Shown here: positions 1 to 11,717 of the stretch, piece after piece
How positions within the stretch are numbered: the stretch's first letter is position 1
Layout of the letters: every line of letters starts with the position of its first letter
Source: Lactarius indigo
Lineage: Eukaryota; Basidiomycota; Agaricomycetes; Russulales; Russulaceae
Reading direction: 5' to 3'
NCBI GenBank assembly: GCA_025766275.1
Contig: JAFKAC010000235.1
Coordinates: forward strand, 1 to 52,770
DNA: 52,770 bases
The notes under the pieces: generated by a model
Database searches by the model: none
What the model was told of the DNA's origin: nothing
What the model saw: only the letters and a program-made list of their open reading frames with translations
Made by a program: the position numbers and the translations under genes

Positions 1-1317
1 CCCTCTTGTCTACCCTTCTCCCAATCACTGAGCGCCTGATCGTACCTTCCCATTTCTTGAACCACCGGCCCTCTCTCTCCCCAATTAGCATCCTTGGTCC
101 ATCTACCGTCTCGTGGATTTCGGGGACAGTGCCAGGAAGCACTCCATCATATGACACTTGCGCCCACCGTTTGAGTGCATATGCACCGCCTCCGACTGCC
201 CAGCGACCACCACCGCGGGGATGTAAGCGTTGGAATAGCCATATGCATGGATAGATTAGCGTAATAATGAGCAAGAATTTGATCCACGGATTTGAGATGG
301 CTCGCGAAATGCGCATATCCGGGCGCACAATCACTGTACTGTTTCTGGACTGAAATTCGACTTCGACATGGTCACCGTGGTAGTGTGTAGACTTGATGGC
401 TTCGCGAATGGCCGCCTCGAGAGTGTTGAGGTCCCAGCCGTATACGACCTACAATTAGTCAGTTCACGCGACAACTAGAAAATGTAAACCACACCTTTCT
501 GTATATGAATTCTTTGAAGATCTTTCGACTTTGGCAGTAATCGTCTGCCCACTGCCGCAGAGTCCAGGAGGATTGGAGAACATCGACGCGATGAGGCTGC
601 TCGACCGCACCAATCGGAAAACTGGAAAGCCGCTCCTTCGCGACCCATGGCGGTAGGCCACGTGAACGTCGCTCCGCCAGCCACGCCCCGAATGAGTCAA
701 CCATAGCGCCGTCCGCCTTGGTCGCTTCTCCAGGGGGTCCTACTTCCTTGCTCATGCGACCCCTATAAGCGGGCTCTTCGTCTCCTACCGTCCACTGTGT
801 CGCACGGGGCGGGACTTGATGTTCGATCGTGAAGTCAAAATCAGTGACAGTTTCGGTATCATACTCTGTATCCGTGCGTCGGCGGCCCTGCGAGTCGGTC
901 CTTTCAACCAGACGGGAACGGGTTTCTTTGTGCGTGCCGCGGCAATGAATGAAGAAGGTCGGAGGTGTCTCTGCCTGTGAAAGCAAGAAACGATAGAGTG
1001 CCTCACCTGTGAGACCGAAACAATATGTAGCCGCACAACATGAGCGACCACCATGACGCACCGTCTTCGTTAAGATGGCGGTCATGAGAGACGATCTCGC
1101 CATTCTTCGACACCCAATGCTCTGCTTCATATGGTGTAAACTCGGGGGGCTCCTCCCCACCTTCTGGGAAGGGCTCAGGGAATTTGTCAATATCGATGAC
1201 GAGGTGCCCAACACTCTCTTCAAAGGATGGAGGTGCGACCTCAGAAGGTCCAGCTCCACTATTATGCAATAGGGGTTGTTGGGAAACTGGGTCTTTGCTT
1301 GGGGATAGAATCAACAT
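1..1317 (-). CDS. Single-TM protein of unknown function, left-arm copy (3' end outside window)
   Basis: This is the inverted twin of the gene at 26747-28128. The exons are 1062-1317, 495-1006 and 1-448, with GT-AG introns between them. The last roughly 21 codons lie beyond the window edge. The part present is open and encodes the same protein as the right-arm copy, apart from at most a few residues. The product has a Pro/Glu-rich N-terminus, a central conserved region with an RQWADDYCQS motif, one hydrophobic segment (FLLIITLIYPCIWLF) and a basic tail. I recognise the family as conserved in Agaricomycetes, but no function is known to me. Its identity with the right arm implies a very recent duplication or ongoing gene conversion. 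Confidence 0.75.
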
Positions 1318-1798
1318 GATAGTCGTTGGCCGATAAATGCAGCTGACGCAAAGTGCGACCGACTGATACTACTGTACAAGCCTGAGAATAAGCACCGCCA
1401 CAGGAACCAGTGTTATCAATTTACACTACTGTACTATAACGGGCCTGAGTCTGACAAAGACCCTCATGCAGTACTCATATAATTAACAGATGCACCGATA
1501 TCGTGGGCAATGTTCAGGAGCAACAGCTCAAGGGAGCTGTGTCGACTCACCGCCGCCTAGGGGTAGGTTGGCTGATTGCAGAGGCAGCAAACGAGAGGGG
1601 GCAGAGGTACGGGGGGGCATCTCACGATGGAGGGTCAAAACGATCTATTCTTCGCTATTTATGTAGCGGTCCCTCGCCATATTCCTACTTTGGTCGTAGG
1701 GGGGGACAGGCGGCTGTGTCTACGTGTCTATAGGGGAAAGCTAGTACTATGTTCACATTGGCGCGTCCTTTACAGGATGCCGGCAACTGAAAGAGTAC
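1318..1798. other. Intergenic region, promoter side of the single-TM gene (left arm)
   Basis: This is the inverted twin of 26268-26746. The part nearest 1317 is the conserved upstream block shared by all family copies, ending in the TCGGCCAAC-type motif just before the start codon. A GC-rich stretch with G runs near 1595-1617 differs by two bases between the arms. I see no coding potential. Confidence 0.6.
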
Positions 1799-3458
1799 TC
1801 AGGCATTATACAAATCAGTCGGGATATACCAAACGTCCAAGCCCCACTAATATCACGTTGTCAGTCTGCCGTCAATCTGAGACAATGGCCTGAAACTCAC
1901 ACTGAATCCCCTCAATTTCTCCGACTTCACAGAAACCTTCAAGTCCTTCGTTCCAAGCGGCGCAGTCTTCGGGACGATGCCCCACCACCCATTCGTACCA
2001 TCTGCCCAATGGTCGTTGACGGTAAATCCGATGACAGTCCCATGGACTCCCGTTCCCCCGGGGAATGCTAAACTACCCCAGACCGGCAGAACGGCGTGGT
2101 CCCGACTACTTTCCATTCCAGGGCCTTGGGAGACGTGCTGGATCCCGTATTTCTTGATATCTTCTGCGCTGGGGTTTGTCCTTCCGACCGAGAAGGTTCT
2201 TATGTTCTTTTGACCCCGGACCCAGGCCGCAGTATCATCCGTGTGATCAATGCGATGCCCCCTGAAAAATCGGTGGTGTTAGCTGGCAAAACGCTCAGCA
2301 ATAGCGAAGAACGTACCGAATAGCGTCGTTATAGCTGACGCTTCGAAGGCTTGTAATGAGCTCGTGACGAGTGAGGATTTGACGAAGTTCCTCAAGCAAA
2401 CCCGCAAGGTCATTGAGCACACCCGACAGGTCCAGGGGATTCGTCGAGTAGTTGGAACGTTTGGAATGAATCGATCGGAACAAATCCTCGATCTTGCGAC
2501 GACGCCCGATTTTCGAACTTTCGTCACCGGGGAGGGTACTGTTCCAGAGCACCGCAAGACGAATATCATCGAAAGCCTTGAGAGTGCGGAGGTACAGGTC
2601 AGGATCCATCTCAATGGTTCTTGGGATCTCGGGCTCGATATTGCAGTAATGACGGAGGAGCACGGAGCTCGGGACGGGGTTGCAGTTCTTGTCGAATCGA
2701 TTGAGATTTTCGGTAACGCTTGCGTTCATGTCGATATGGGCAGTTCCCATGTCTCCGACGACATTATATTGGACTTCCACAGATACGTTGGTCTGCTTTG
2801 CCACGGTATTGACCTGCGCTTCAACCTTTCCCGACCCTTGGGCGTCAACATTAACGCCGATGGAGCTCTTGAACTGCTTTAGAGTGGACTCGGACTGGGA
2901 AGTGCATTTCCTATAATAAAATGCATTTGTCTCGGTGTATACGTAGATCAAAATGAAATCTTACCAGACCGCAGTGAACCTAGCTTCATGAGAAATCTCG
3001 TGAACATAATAGTCACCGAACTGTTTACGGAACGCAGGAGGATTTTTGATCAAGGACTTGGCTACATCCTTGAGCTTGGCACCATTGCTAATGCGCGTAG
3101 AATGTCCGCGCTTCTCGCATTGAAGAACGATTAGCATGCTGTATCCAGTCGAGGCACGCGACTGAGAGAAATCGAATCCAGTATCGACACTAGCCTTGAC
3201 ATTGCCACCAGCAAAAGTGATCGATCCGTTACTGCTGAAGACCTCGCTGACGTCGAGCTCGCGAAGATTCTCGATCAAGCGAAGGTTGTACTGGCTCTGG
3301 ATCACCTCGTCTCCTACAACTTGAGGGACGATCGTGGCAGGATCAATGGCACTGGCGGGCATGTCGCCAGAAATGCCATCCACTGAACTGCCCAGCTCCA
3401 TGCCGGCAACAAAGGTCTCGGCAGATGGAGAGTTATCGAGAGTTGAGAATTTGGACAT
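1799..3458 (-). CDS. Possible MACPF-like protein, left-arm copy
   Basis: This is the inverted twin of the gene at 24608-26267, with the same four exons (2965-3458, 2317-2910, 1901-2261, 1799-1846) and introns of 54-55 nt. It encodes 498 residues and is uninterrupted. There is no obvious signal peptide or transmembrane helix. The middle of the protein has a pattern of Gly, a short charged stretch and then 'GDYYVHEISHEARFTAVW', followed by a long alternating polar/hydrophobic stretch. Fungal MACPF-like proteins have comparable segments. The assignment is inference from pattern only. See the right-arm entry for details. Confidence 0.6.
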
Positions 3459-3615
3459 GGCTCTGAAACGGGGGGGGGGGGGTCAATAAATCTGGGATGC
3501 AACTGGTGAAGGGCACTTGCTTGTTAAGCGAAGATAGTTGAGTTGAGAACAAAGGCAAGTTGTCCTGAGTAAGAGAATATACCAGGATGCTGCAAGATTC
3601 GTCGAAAGACGTCCC

Positions 3616-3623
3616 CTTTTATA
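3616..3623 (-). promoter_or_regulatory. TATA box of the left-arm MACPF-like gene
   Basis: A perfect TATAAAAG lies on the minus strand about 160 bases upstream of the start codon at 3458. It is duplicated exactly in the right arm (24445-24452). A G tract of about 13 bases lies in the presumed 5' leader, next to the start codon. Confidence 0.6.
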
Positions 3624-3722
3624 ATCAACGATTCCCCAGTTACGGAAGTAATAGATCGTAGGAATGTCTATGCCTGGTCGCCGGAAGAACGGTGGAATGG
3701 ACACGCCAATCAAGACAGTGAG

Positions 3723-4103
3723 AGGATGCTGGGAAACTTGGTCTTTGCTTGGGAACGGAATCACCATGACAGTTGTTGGCCGACAAGTGCAACAGACGAA
3801 AAGTACGACCGACTGACACCGCACGCATAAGACTGGAGAGAATGCACCACCACAGGAACCAGTGATAATTCATGTACCCAACAGTTGCGACGATATAACG
3901 GACGGTGCCTATCGAGGACGCATTCGGTGCCACTGGCAGTTGGTTCGGAAATATTATTACAGTACTAAGCCGCTTGCATGTATGATACGGGACTTTGCGA
4001 CGGAATGGATAGGAGCAAAGACGTTCACGACACGGAAGTTTGTACGGAACTTGTACTCCAGTGAGAAGTTTGAAGTAGAGTGTGATATCCATGGTTTAGG
4101 CGA
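3723..4103 (-). pseudogene. Upstream block and first codons of a single-TM family copy, left arm
   Basis: This is the inverted twin of 23965-24345. It contains the family's upstream block followed by a start codon and about 15 codons recognisable as the family N-terminus (MVIPFPSKDQVSQHPL). After that the similarity stops, and the promoter of the MACPF-like gene begins. An open frame of 150 codons covers this block, but it is a chance frame over repeat sequence. Confidence 0.65.
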
Positions 4104-4247
4104 AGCACATCGACTTCGTTGTTTGCCATTTCACGTGACCTAGGCACATCAATCACACAGATAGTCAGTGTCCACATTCATGGCGATTAGTTGACTTCCT
4201 CGGCGATTTTGCAAATGCTTCTTCAGCAGCTCAGAAAATAGACCAGA

Positions 4248-6280
4248 CGATGTTCTTGGTGTCTCTCTCAACTACACAAGTGTATGGCAGTACCCACCTC
4301 ACAATTGGGGCCGACGCGAATGGTAACTGCAATGAGTCAGATGCGATGATATTCTTGAAGAATATTGGATCGAAGGCAGAGTAAGTTCCTTGGCGTACCG
4401 AGTGGGAGACATCCTTACCTCGTCAAGCCGAGTGAACGCCGTCGAGACGCTGTATTCTGCGTCCCCTGCGTCCATGTACATCGATCTTCTACTACGTAGA
4501 CTCCATCCCAAGCCTCGATTTCAGCTTCAACCATCTCCCAACTACACCATCCCATACGCTGCTGCTGATTTAGATGCGTTTCAAAAGTTGGAAAGGTTCG
4601 AGAGCATCGATTACTGAGTGTATGAAGGATTGAGTTACCCCAACGTCACGATCAGCAATTCCAACCACAACCTAGGAGTCGAACGTATGTGTCTTTGTTT
4701 CGGGTTTCGCCCATCACTGATATGTTCTTACAGAGTTTTGGAATATGCTGATTATGACTTATGCCCACACTCGTGCGACTGGAGACGGTAGCCTCATAAG
4801 CAGATACGTACGTACGGAGCTTTTATTCTCACCTATCATGGGCCAACAACACCGGATAGAATTCTCTACTGACTTCGTAGGTCGACTACTTGTCCAACTC
4901 GACACTGGTTATCCACGATCGTGTGTTGTTTCCGTACATAATTCTTATTGTTAATAAGCTTGAATGACATTAACACAGGTCCTCTGTGGATGGGCTGATG
5001 ACGAACCACCAAACGAACCTCGCCATCGAGGGCATCATCGCCATCGAAGCGATGTCAATGATGGGGTCAGTTGTCAAACAGACGGCCGACGCAAGCAAGT
5101 ATTCTGTTCGTGAGGGTGTCTTAGGTGCGTTGCGGAGAAATTGATTCGTCTGTAGAATATAGCCGGGAAGCTTTATAGTCAATGGAAGAGCCTTGCCCTG
5201 GATAGTGATTGACACCTGCTCTCAGCATACGGACAAGTGGGCTCGTGGATATTAGATTTCCCGATGCGTGGTTAGATACCAACGTCGTCGAATCATCCGT
5301 TGGTCTTATATTTTAGGCTGGAACTTGTTTGGGACGATTATGACCTTGAATTTAGACCTACGCACAAATCTTATTTCGAGAGTTCACAACCGGGCGTCTC
5401 TTAACACAAGCGCAGGTGTATTCCCGCTCACTTACGACAGTACTTATGGATAAACTCTCTTGGGAGTAGCCAGGTGAGCTCCTAGAAGGTTTCCATCTAT
5501 AAGGTGCTAGTAACTAAGATTTGTCGCACTGCTCTTTAGCCCTGCGCAGAGTGCAATGTATGCTCCCTTAGCTCTCGTGTCCGTTTATAGCAGGCGCCTT
5601 TTCATTCGGTATCTGCCCAACTATTTTTTTAGAGCTCCCGTCCTCCAAACAACGGTCAACGCTACACCGACCTATGTAGGATGTTTCGCGCGACGTTGCA
5701 CACCGGCATAATTGTCGGGGGGGGGGGGGGGGGGGGGTTGCAGGTGGCGTTACCGCTTTGATCCTCGTAGTTGGGGTCATCGCATTCGTAGTGCGGCGGC
5801 GACTGAGACAAGATAATTTCCTCGAATCCGTCGGGTCATCCCTTTCGGGCGACGCTATGGAGGCGCACCCCCAGATTGCGGTGACCCCGTTCAACCTATC
5901 ACTTCTCCGAGGCGGCACCGCTAGAAGCAGCGTCTCGGATGGACCGGCAGCAACGGCGGTCTGGGCCTGTGCGGCCGTCGGGACAGCAAGCGACGGACCG
6001 TCTGAGCAACTGCTCCCGCCATCGCAAGGTGTGGCACTCGCCTGTTGGCCTGACCAGTATGGAGCTTGTGCAGCTGCGTTCAGCAGCTACGCGTTCTCCA
6101 CCCGCCCACCCACGGCCGCCCTCGAGTGGCTCTAGTACTACCGAGCCGAGTACAGTGACACCTCCACCCGATACTCGGAGACTTCAGACGGAAATGGAGA
6201 TTTTGCGGCGTGAGGTGGAAGAACTGCGTGCAGAAAGATTCGAGGCGCCACCGAGTTATGGCACTGGTGAAGGTGTATAA
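4248..6280 (+). pseudogene. Glutaminase A-type (DUF4965/GtaA) gene, 5'-truncated and decayed
   Basis: Fragments in order match the second half of fungal glutaminase A proteins: LTIGADANGNCNESDAMIF at about 4299, SPNYTIPYAAADL at 4537, NMLIMTYAHTRATGDGSLIS at 4743, NHQTNLAIEGIIAIEAM at 5004, RVHNRASLNTSAGVFPLTY at 5378 and SPAQSAMYAPLALV at 5540. Several introns still have correct borders (for example after 4378 and near 4688-4733). The gene then continues to a membrane segment (VTALILVVGVIAFVV, 5750-5795) and a coiled-coil-like tail ending EAPPSYGTGEGV at 6280. Breaks are an insertion with a stop near 4570-4620, a frameshift near 5250, an apparent deletion of part of the catalytic domain near 5310, and a shift near 5940. 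The N-terminal half is absent because the inverted-repeat arm begins at 4247. Family members are secreted or surface-anchored enzymes that convert glutamine to glutamate. Confidence 0.8.
5717..5737 (+). repeat. Homopolymer of 21 G
   Basis: An uninterrupted run of 21 G sits where the glutaminase-like gene passes into its Gly-rich linker and membrane segment. Its length decides the reading frame, and it is prone to both replication slippage and sequencing error. Confidence 0.9.
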
Positions 6281-6826
6281 CACTATTTGAACATCCTAGT
6301 TTTTTAGACCAGAAATACCTCCGAGAATGTCTTAGCACTTATTTATCTTTTACTGCCGCTGGCATTCGTCTGTCACTGCCATTTAACAAAATGGACTGGG
6401 GTGTTTGGTTCAGCGAATGACCGAGACGGACGACAGTATTATGAACCCGATACTTAGCACAAGGGGCGCGTTTTGGACCGTTCGTGCACCATTCAGCGAC
6501 GGCCGACGTGGGAAGAAAAAAACTGTGACTGACTCATAGAAATCGGGCAGAAAACATCAAGTTAATGAAAAGTTATTCGGTCGCCACCATTGCACTCTAA
6601 TAGGGTCGGAAGGGGCTATCATCATGACAGCCGCCCCTCGTTCAAGTCGGGAAGAGTACCACTTGGTATCATAACAGGGGAGCTTCAGCCGTCATAGCTA
6701 TCCACCGACAAACTCGTTAACGCGAGAGGAAGGGTACAAGCATAGGGCAGAATAAGTTACACAGAAATGTCAACTAACTCGTACAGCTCGTTAAGTCTCT
6801 AATTCGTGCGAGCAGACGTGTGTCCG
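6281..6826. other. Intergenic region without recognisable genes
   Basis: This is the space between the glutaminase remnant (+) and the ERT1 stop codon (-), so it holds two convergent 3' ends. I see no coding frame with support on either strand, no tRNA and no repeat. Confidence 0.5.
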
Positions 6827-8840
6827 TCAACACCGGATGAAGTTGCCTACAATCATAAGTGGGATGCCCCAGGTATCTCGTCGAATCGTAAATGAGAAGC
6901 AGCAGTTGATAAATCCCTCCTCGCTGGGGGTAGTAGTGTCCAAGCCAGCAGTTTCTGGTGTTGCCGCACCAGCGCCCTGCGTCATCGTGGGCTTGAACCG
7001 TAATACGCACGACGTCAAAACCGCCTTCTGCGTCGAGTCGAACGCGACGTTGCCGTATTTCTATTCGTAGATTGAATAAGTAAGCACTCCGAAAGTCAGT
7101 GGAGCGCGTACGCACCTCCCAATAGTTCACGGCCGATTCCTCTGCCATGAGTTCGTAGATGCAGAGCCCGCCCTGTTCAAGAGGAATTATTCAACGGGGC
7201 AACTATGTACAAACCCACACAAACTCACATCTCGGAGCGTGTAACCGTCTATGCCGACAAGCTCCGCAAACTCGCGATTTCCCTTGTAGATCTCGCCGGT
7301 CCGTCGCCAAAGGCACGCCGGAATGCCCATACAAGAGAAAACGCGGTCATAATCCAGCAACAGACGCTCAAAAGCTTCCTCGATAAATACCAAGTCCTGG
7401 GTAAAGTGTGAGTGACGTGAATTCGTATCACGAGGATCGTAGTATGCACCATATCGCGTAGTGATTGCGCAATTGCCTATAGAGTAAGAGTCGGTGTGGG
7501 GTCTTTCATAAATTACTTGATTGGAAAGCTTACACGGAACTTAGGTCTCAACACCGATAGAGGCTGCAGGATCTGCTGCTTTGATTCCTGCGACACACTA
7601 AGGGCGCCACAATATCAGTAACAACCACCTTCTGGAACTGAGCTTCAACTGACTTGCAGTCCATCCACCGCGACAACCGCGCATAGCCCTTCACGTAGTT
7701 ATATGGTTTCAATAAACCGGCCTCGTACTTGGTTCGGATCACCCGCTTCAGTCGTTCGTCACGTGTTCCCGGCGCTGGATCCGCCGCAGTGAGAAGAAAT
7801 TTCTCCGCCAGGCTTGCACTAGGCAGCACTGGTGGCACGAGATCAACATATCGCTGCAGAAGGTCGTTGACTTGCGGTTGCGTTTGCTGCCCCGAAAGGG
7901 CCAATGGTTCTGGCACAGTACCATCGTCGTTGCTAGAAGGTGGCTGGGCAACCGTACCCGACATGTCGACATCTGCGCCCTCGAGGGCATCCCCGCCATT
8001 CACGGCTCCGCCAGTGAAAAACGCCTGTTCGTCGAGGGTCTCCAGGAAATCACTTGCGAGACATGAGAGATGTGAGCTATGTTCGTTGCAGAATCAGGCG
8101 ACATGTCACTCACGAGAGGCTAGAGAATTCTCGGCCAAAAGTCTCATGTGGGTAAACAAACGAGTTCTGCGACGCTGGCAAGCCCGGCCAATTGAGAGGG
8201 GGGGCGGTGGGTGTGGGTGTAGAAGCAGCGGCGAAAGGTGTAGTTGCTGCTGCATATATGGACACAATCCATTAGCGCCCAAGTCACCCAGCAGACAAAA
8301 GAGATCGGTGATGGCAGCGAAGAGATATATCATGAATAAAAGGAAGGACATACGCTGGACACTCGTTTCTGCTGCAGGTGGTGGGGGCATCGTAGCTTGT
8401 GCTGGTGTTGCACCCTGCTTACCTGGTCGATTTTCATCATGGCAGAGGTGGCCAATTTCGCGTTTAATGCTAACGGCAACGTTAGCAGGGGCGTTGTAAA
8501 CTCGGCCGCGGACCGCGGGTGAAGGTGAAGGAGTAGGGGTGGGGCCCCAGACCTGAAGGTACGCCTGGTCCACTTCGCAGGGCAGGAGTGGGACTCACCA
8601 TCGTTGACACGGTCGTCCTTCGTCGCAAGTCATATGGCTGCGCCTGCAGTAGAGGCAGGCGTGGTTCACCTTGCGCCGTTTCGCCGCCTTTGGAGGGCGT
8701 TTCTTACCGCCAGCTGAGGTATCGTCTTCGCCCTCTTGCGTCATTTCTTGTTGGGTATTGGTGATCGTGGTAGTTGTAATTGGAGCTGGAAGCTCGTCGG
8801 AGGTGGAGGTGGGGCTGTTGAAGATGGCAGCGTCCATCAT
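6827..8840 (-). CDS. ERT1: ERT1, Zn2Cys6/PAS transcription activator of gluconeogenesis
   Basis: This nuclear DNA-binding regulator belongs to the ERT1/AcuK family, which activates gluconeogenic genes and related functions on non-fermentable carbon. Nine exons add to 1458 nt (485 residues) with no frame break: 8599-8840, 8354-8469, 8114-8249, 7629-8052, 7534-7587, 7450-7476, 7229-7396, 7116-7172 and 6827-7060. The N-terminus has a Lys/Arg-rich segment and the binuclear zinc cluster, CLYCRRSHMTCDEGRPCQRC then GHLCHDE, with its six cysteines split by intron 1. Family-specific segments follow: FETFGREFSSLSDFLETLDE-like text near 8060-8130, EAGLLKPYNYVKGYARL, and the PAS region FERLLLDYDRVFSCMGIPAC, WRRTGEIYKGNREFAEL and YELMAEESAVNYWE. 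The C-terminus RRDTWGIPLMIVGNFIRC is typical of the family. The intron at 7588-7628 is unusually short (41 nt). Its neighbours PEX3 and acetyl-CoA synthetase are also linked to acetate or fatty-acid growth. Confidence 0.95.
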
Positions 8841-9666
8841 CGGTCGGTCTCAGCCGTGCTCAACGAACGAAATGCTGAGTGGAAGAATGACAAGAACACC
8901 GATTGTCGGTTCACTGCTTTCAGCTTGTCATCGGGTGAAACCGGTCCCTGGTGCCCACTGCGTCTGGGAATGCAGGACAGGGCTCCATGCAGATTCTATC
9001 TCCGGATCAGGACAAAGTAGGTTACCGGGATTGATCTAGTCATCGATTACGCACACTGTATATAAATCACAGGCTCCAAAGACGCGGTGAGGCCGTAATT
9101 CATCACTCGCTATGTCGAAGCACGGCCAATTAGGCGTCTGGCATGCCACACCTAGAACTGAGGCTCTGGTCGCCAGGGTCGACAACCCACAACACGAACC
9201 CACTCGAGCTGCGAAATCTTACTGTGACCGTGTCGTGCACAACACACTGAAGGATGACCACGAATTGCCATCAATATTAGACCGTATCTGATCCGAACTT
9301 ACGATAAATCCTGTCGTCTTGCCTCTGCAACACCTCTGTTTTGCCTCTTACGCCGGCCCCTCACAACGCCTATAGTCAAGTTTTCTGCAGGGTTGCCTCT
9401 GTCTAGCCCATATGTCGCGTAATAAAAATGCAACAGAATTAACAAACCGGCATGAAAACGGTTCACTGTTTAGCCGGCTGGTGGTACTGTTGCCCACCAT
9501 AATATCCGAAGCGCGAATCTCTCAGCGGGCGGTGCATCTCTTCTCACGAATAGTCCAATCGAGGCCGCGGCGAGACTCTCAGGCTTGGTATGAAGAACGG
9601 CAATGTGTTGTATGGTATTAAATAACTTGCAGCCGCAAAACCTGGTCAAACGATGTACGTTGTCCA
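8841..9666. other. ERT1 upstream region / PEX3 3' flank
   Basis: This 826-base gap lies between the ERT1 start and the PEX3 stop, both on the minus strand. A TATATA-like stretch at about 9058-9066 (TTTATATA on the minus strand) lies about 220 bases upstream of the ERT1 start and could be its core promoter. I see no supported coding frame. Confidence 0.45.
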
Positions 9667-11544
9667 TTACCGGAAATGATCCCCGTAATTCGAGTATATG
9701 ATTGCCGAGAAGCTCGCCACCTCGTGCAAATCTGACAAACTCTGTGTACGCGAGTTAGCACGCCAAGGGCCTCTGGAGAGGAGCGAAGGAAGGCACAAAC
9801 ATCGACGAGCTCATTAGGCATGCCATTGAGCGCGAGGCTGCTCCATCTCGCAAGACCTGGCAGGACAGCTGCAACACGCAGCTGCACCTGATCTTCGCCC
9901 TCCTCACCTACGAAGACGTTTTGGGAAAGGCCATCAAATAGTAAAGTGGTTGCGCGATCAAGAGCGCGCTCCAAGACAAGCGCAAAATCAGACGATGCAA
10001 GTAAGTCACGTGTCTCTTCGAGTAACGCCGTGAATTCAGGTTCGTGCATGTCGTTGTGTGTGGGAGGAAAGCCACCACGCGTGAGGAGGTGCGACAGTGC
10101 TGAAGTCGTCGGTGGCATGAGAGTGGAAAGGAAGCTACGAAAGGTAAATCAGGTCCTCTGGAGAATGTGTTTAAATGAGCCATTTACTTAATTCTGCGTT
10201 CAGTGCCTTCAAAGGTGATCTCGTGCTCGACGCGTCGCCGGACGTCGCTTATCAACCGATGCAGTTCTATGGCGCCAATTTTGCTCTTCAGTGATACTCT
10301 AGATGGTCTCCATGAACGCTATCCTGTTAGTGGGAGTGGATTGCTCACCCTTCGAACACTTCTTCGGCCCCTCTCCGTACACGCTCACCAACATCCTTCC
10401 AGCCCACATTCAAGATCCACCAACTGAGTGTGAGGTATTTGCGTTCTGTCTCTGCGTCCACACCCCCGCGCCATATGCTATCCTCCTCCAACCTAGCTTT
10501 CTGACCAACGAAAGCTTCGATATCCTGGTCGACAAGAAACGGGAATGGGGAGGATTCATACTGGCGTCGCGTGCGTGCTTCTTCACTACGCTCCATCTGC
10601 AGGACAGACTGGATGTACTTGTATCGACCAAGAAGGGAGAGCTGGATGTTGGTAAAAATGGTCAGGAGGGTTATGGAGTAGAGGACAGTGAGCGTTCTTG
10701 TAACGGCTGGAGAGACAAATAGTATCATCCAAGGCATGACGGATGGTAACGACGCACTAAGCATTTTGACCTCTCTCCAAAGCTCCGCTTTGCTCCTCGT
10801 AGAAGCGCTCTTGTGAGAAACAGACAAATCAGCCTGGGCGGCGATAAAGGGATCGAAGGCAAAACGGCGACTCACGAGACCAGAATCGCTACTGCTGCTG
10901 ACTACGGAGCTCGACGCAACTGATTCCGACAGTGCGTTTGCTTCACTGAAGGGCGCCAAGGGAGCCGACGAGCCCCCCGGCCTCTCTAACGACGGCGCCT
11001 CCGGAGATTGTAGCGGCTCGACCCAACTCACAGTAGATTCCGCCAACGATGAAGCCTCGGGACGCGGGGAAACGGACAAAAAGGACGCAGAGCTAGATTC
11101 TGAACGGGCGTCCGAGGGACGCACCAATTCTACGCTAGACTCCAGAGACCCCGCAGATCCAACTTTTGGCACGGCAGAAATATTGCGCTGCGTCTTTGCA
11201 GCGCGCGAGAGGGACTGAAGCTCAGCCGTCAGCGCCTCGACATCCATTTCGTCTAGGATATGCTTGCTGAGTAGCGGCAAGTAAGTCATGATCGTGAACG
11301 AAGTATCCTGGACGTTCTGTCGGAAACGTTTGCGCATACTACGCGAGGTCAGAATATGATATACTGAATTGTTAAATCGCCCGTGCTTTTCTCGTGCCAA
11401 CCGTTCTTCTCGAACCCGGTCTCCCATGTCCGCAATCCGTCCCATTGCATACCGCCCAACGAGATATAGGCCCCCAACTACGCCCGCGGTTCGCGCTAGC
11501 CGTTTGCGTCGTTCGTACACATAATTTGTTACAGAGTTTAACAT
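9667..11544 (-). CDS. PEX3: Peroxin-3, peroxisomal membrane biogenesis factor
   Basis: PEX3 is the peroxisomal and ER membrane anchor that docks PEX19 and inserts peroxisomal membrane proteins. Four exons (10349-11544, 10188-10298, 9801-10134, 9667-9741) add to 571 residues in one clean frame. I chose the start at 11544 (MLNSVTNYVYERRKR) because the membrane anchor GVVGGLYLVGRYAMG follows directly, as in the family; an in-frame upstream Met at 11712 lacks that fit. Family segments are RKRFRQNVQDTSFTIMTYLP, LWREVKMLSASL, FTNIQLSLLGRYKYIQSVL, YLTLSWWILNVGWKDVGERV, LHRLISDVRRRVEHEITFEG and a C-terminal NELVDSLSDLHEVASFSAII. A Ser/Ala-rich insertion of about 120 residues separates the N-terminal and central parts. 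The uL15m gene lies upstream on the same strand, 173 bases away. Confidence 0.95.
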
Positions 11545-11717
11545 GGTAATTGGATGAGGGATGGGGACATCAGGCAGCAGGGTGTGTTGAGGTGCCCTGA
11601 CAGCCGTGGCGCTTCCTAGGGCAACACGAGAGCACGTGTTAACTTCGGCCCGGTCTATCCATGACTGTGCTTTGCATGTATTAGGGCACTTGAGGAAGAA
11701 GGCTATATACAATGTGT

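Larger units (their letters stand above)
1..4247. repeat. Left arm of a large inverted repeat
   Basis: This segment is the reverse complement of 23821-28063. Base 1 pairs with 28063 and base 4247 with 23821. The encoded proteins match residue for residue except for one substitution seen near 820 (an A/G change in the reading opposite 27254). The coordinate sum drifts from 28064 to 28066 (an extra AG near 1595) and to 28068 (a longer G tract near 3470-3482), so the arms differ by only a few small indels. At the inner end one mismatch occurs near 4236, and homology stops after 4247. The outer end is not visible because the repeat runs off the window start. The spacer between the arms is about 19.6 kb. 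Confidence 0.97.

Noticed and set aside
2364..2882. 172-codon plus-strand frame opposite the MACPF-like gene
   Set aside because: It is antisense to an exon with clean splice borders, and identical in both arms only because the arms are identical.
3640..4092. 150-codon open frame duplicated in both arms
   Set aside because: It covers the family upstream module and first codons in a different frame. Its double occurrence is due to the repeat, not to coding selection.
7729..8499. 256-codon open frame on the plus strand
   Set aside because: It lies antisense to the well-supported exons of ERT1 and has no recognisable domain.
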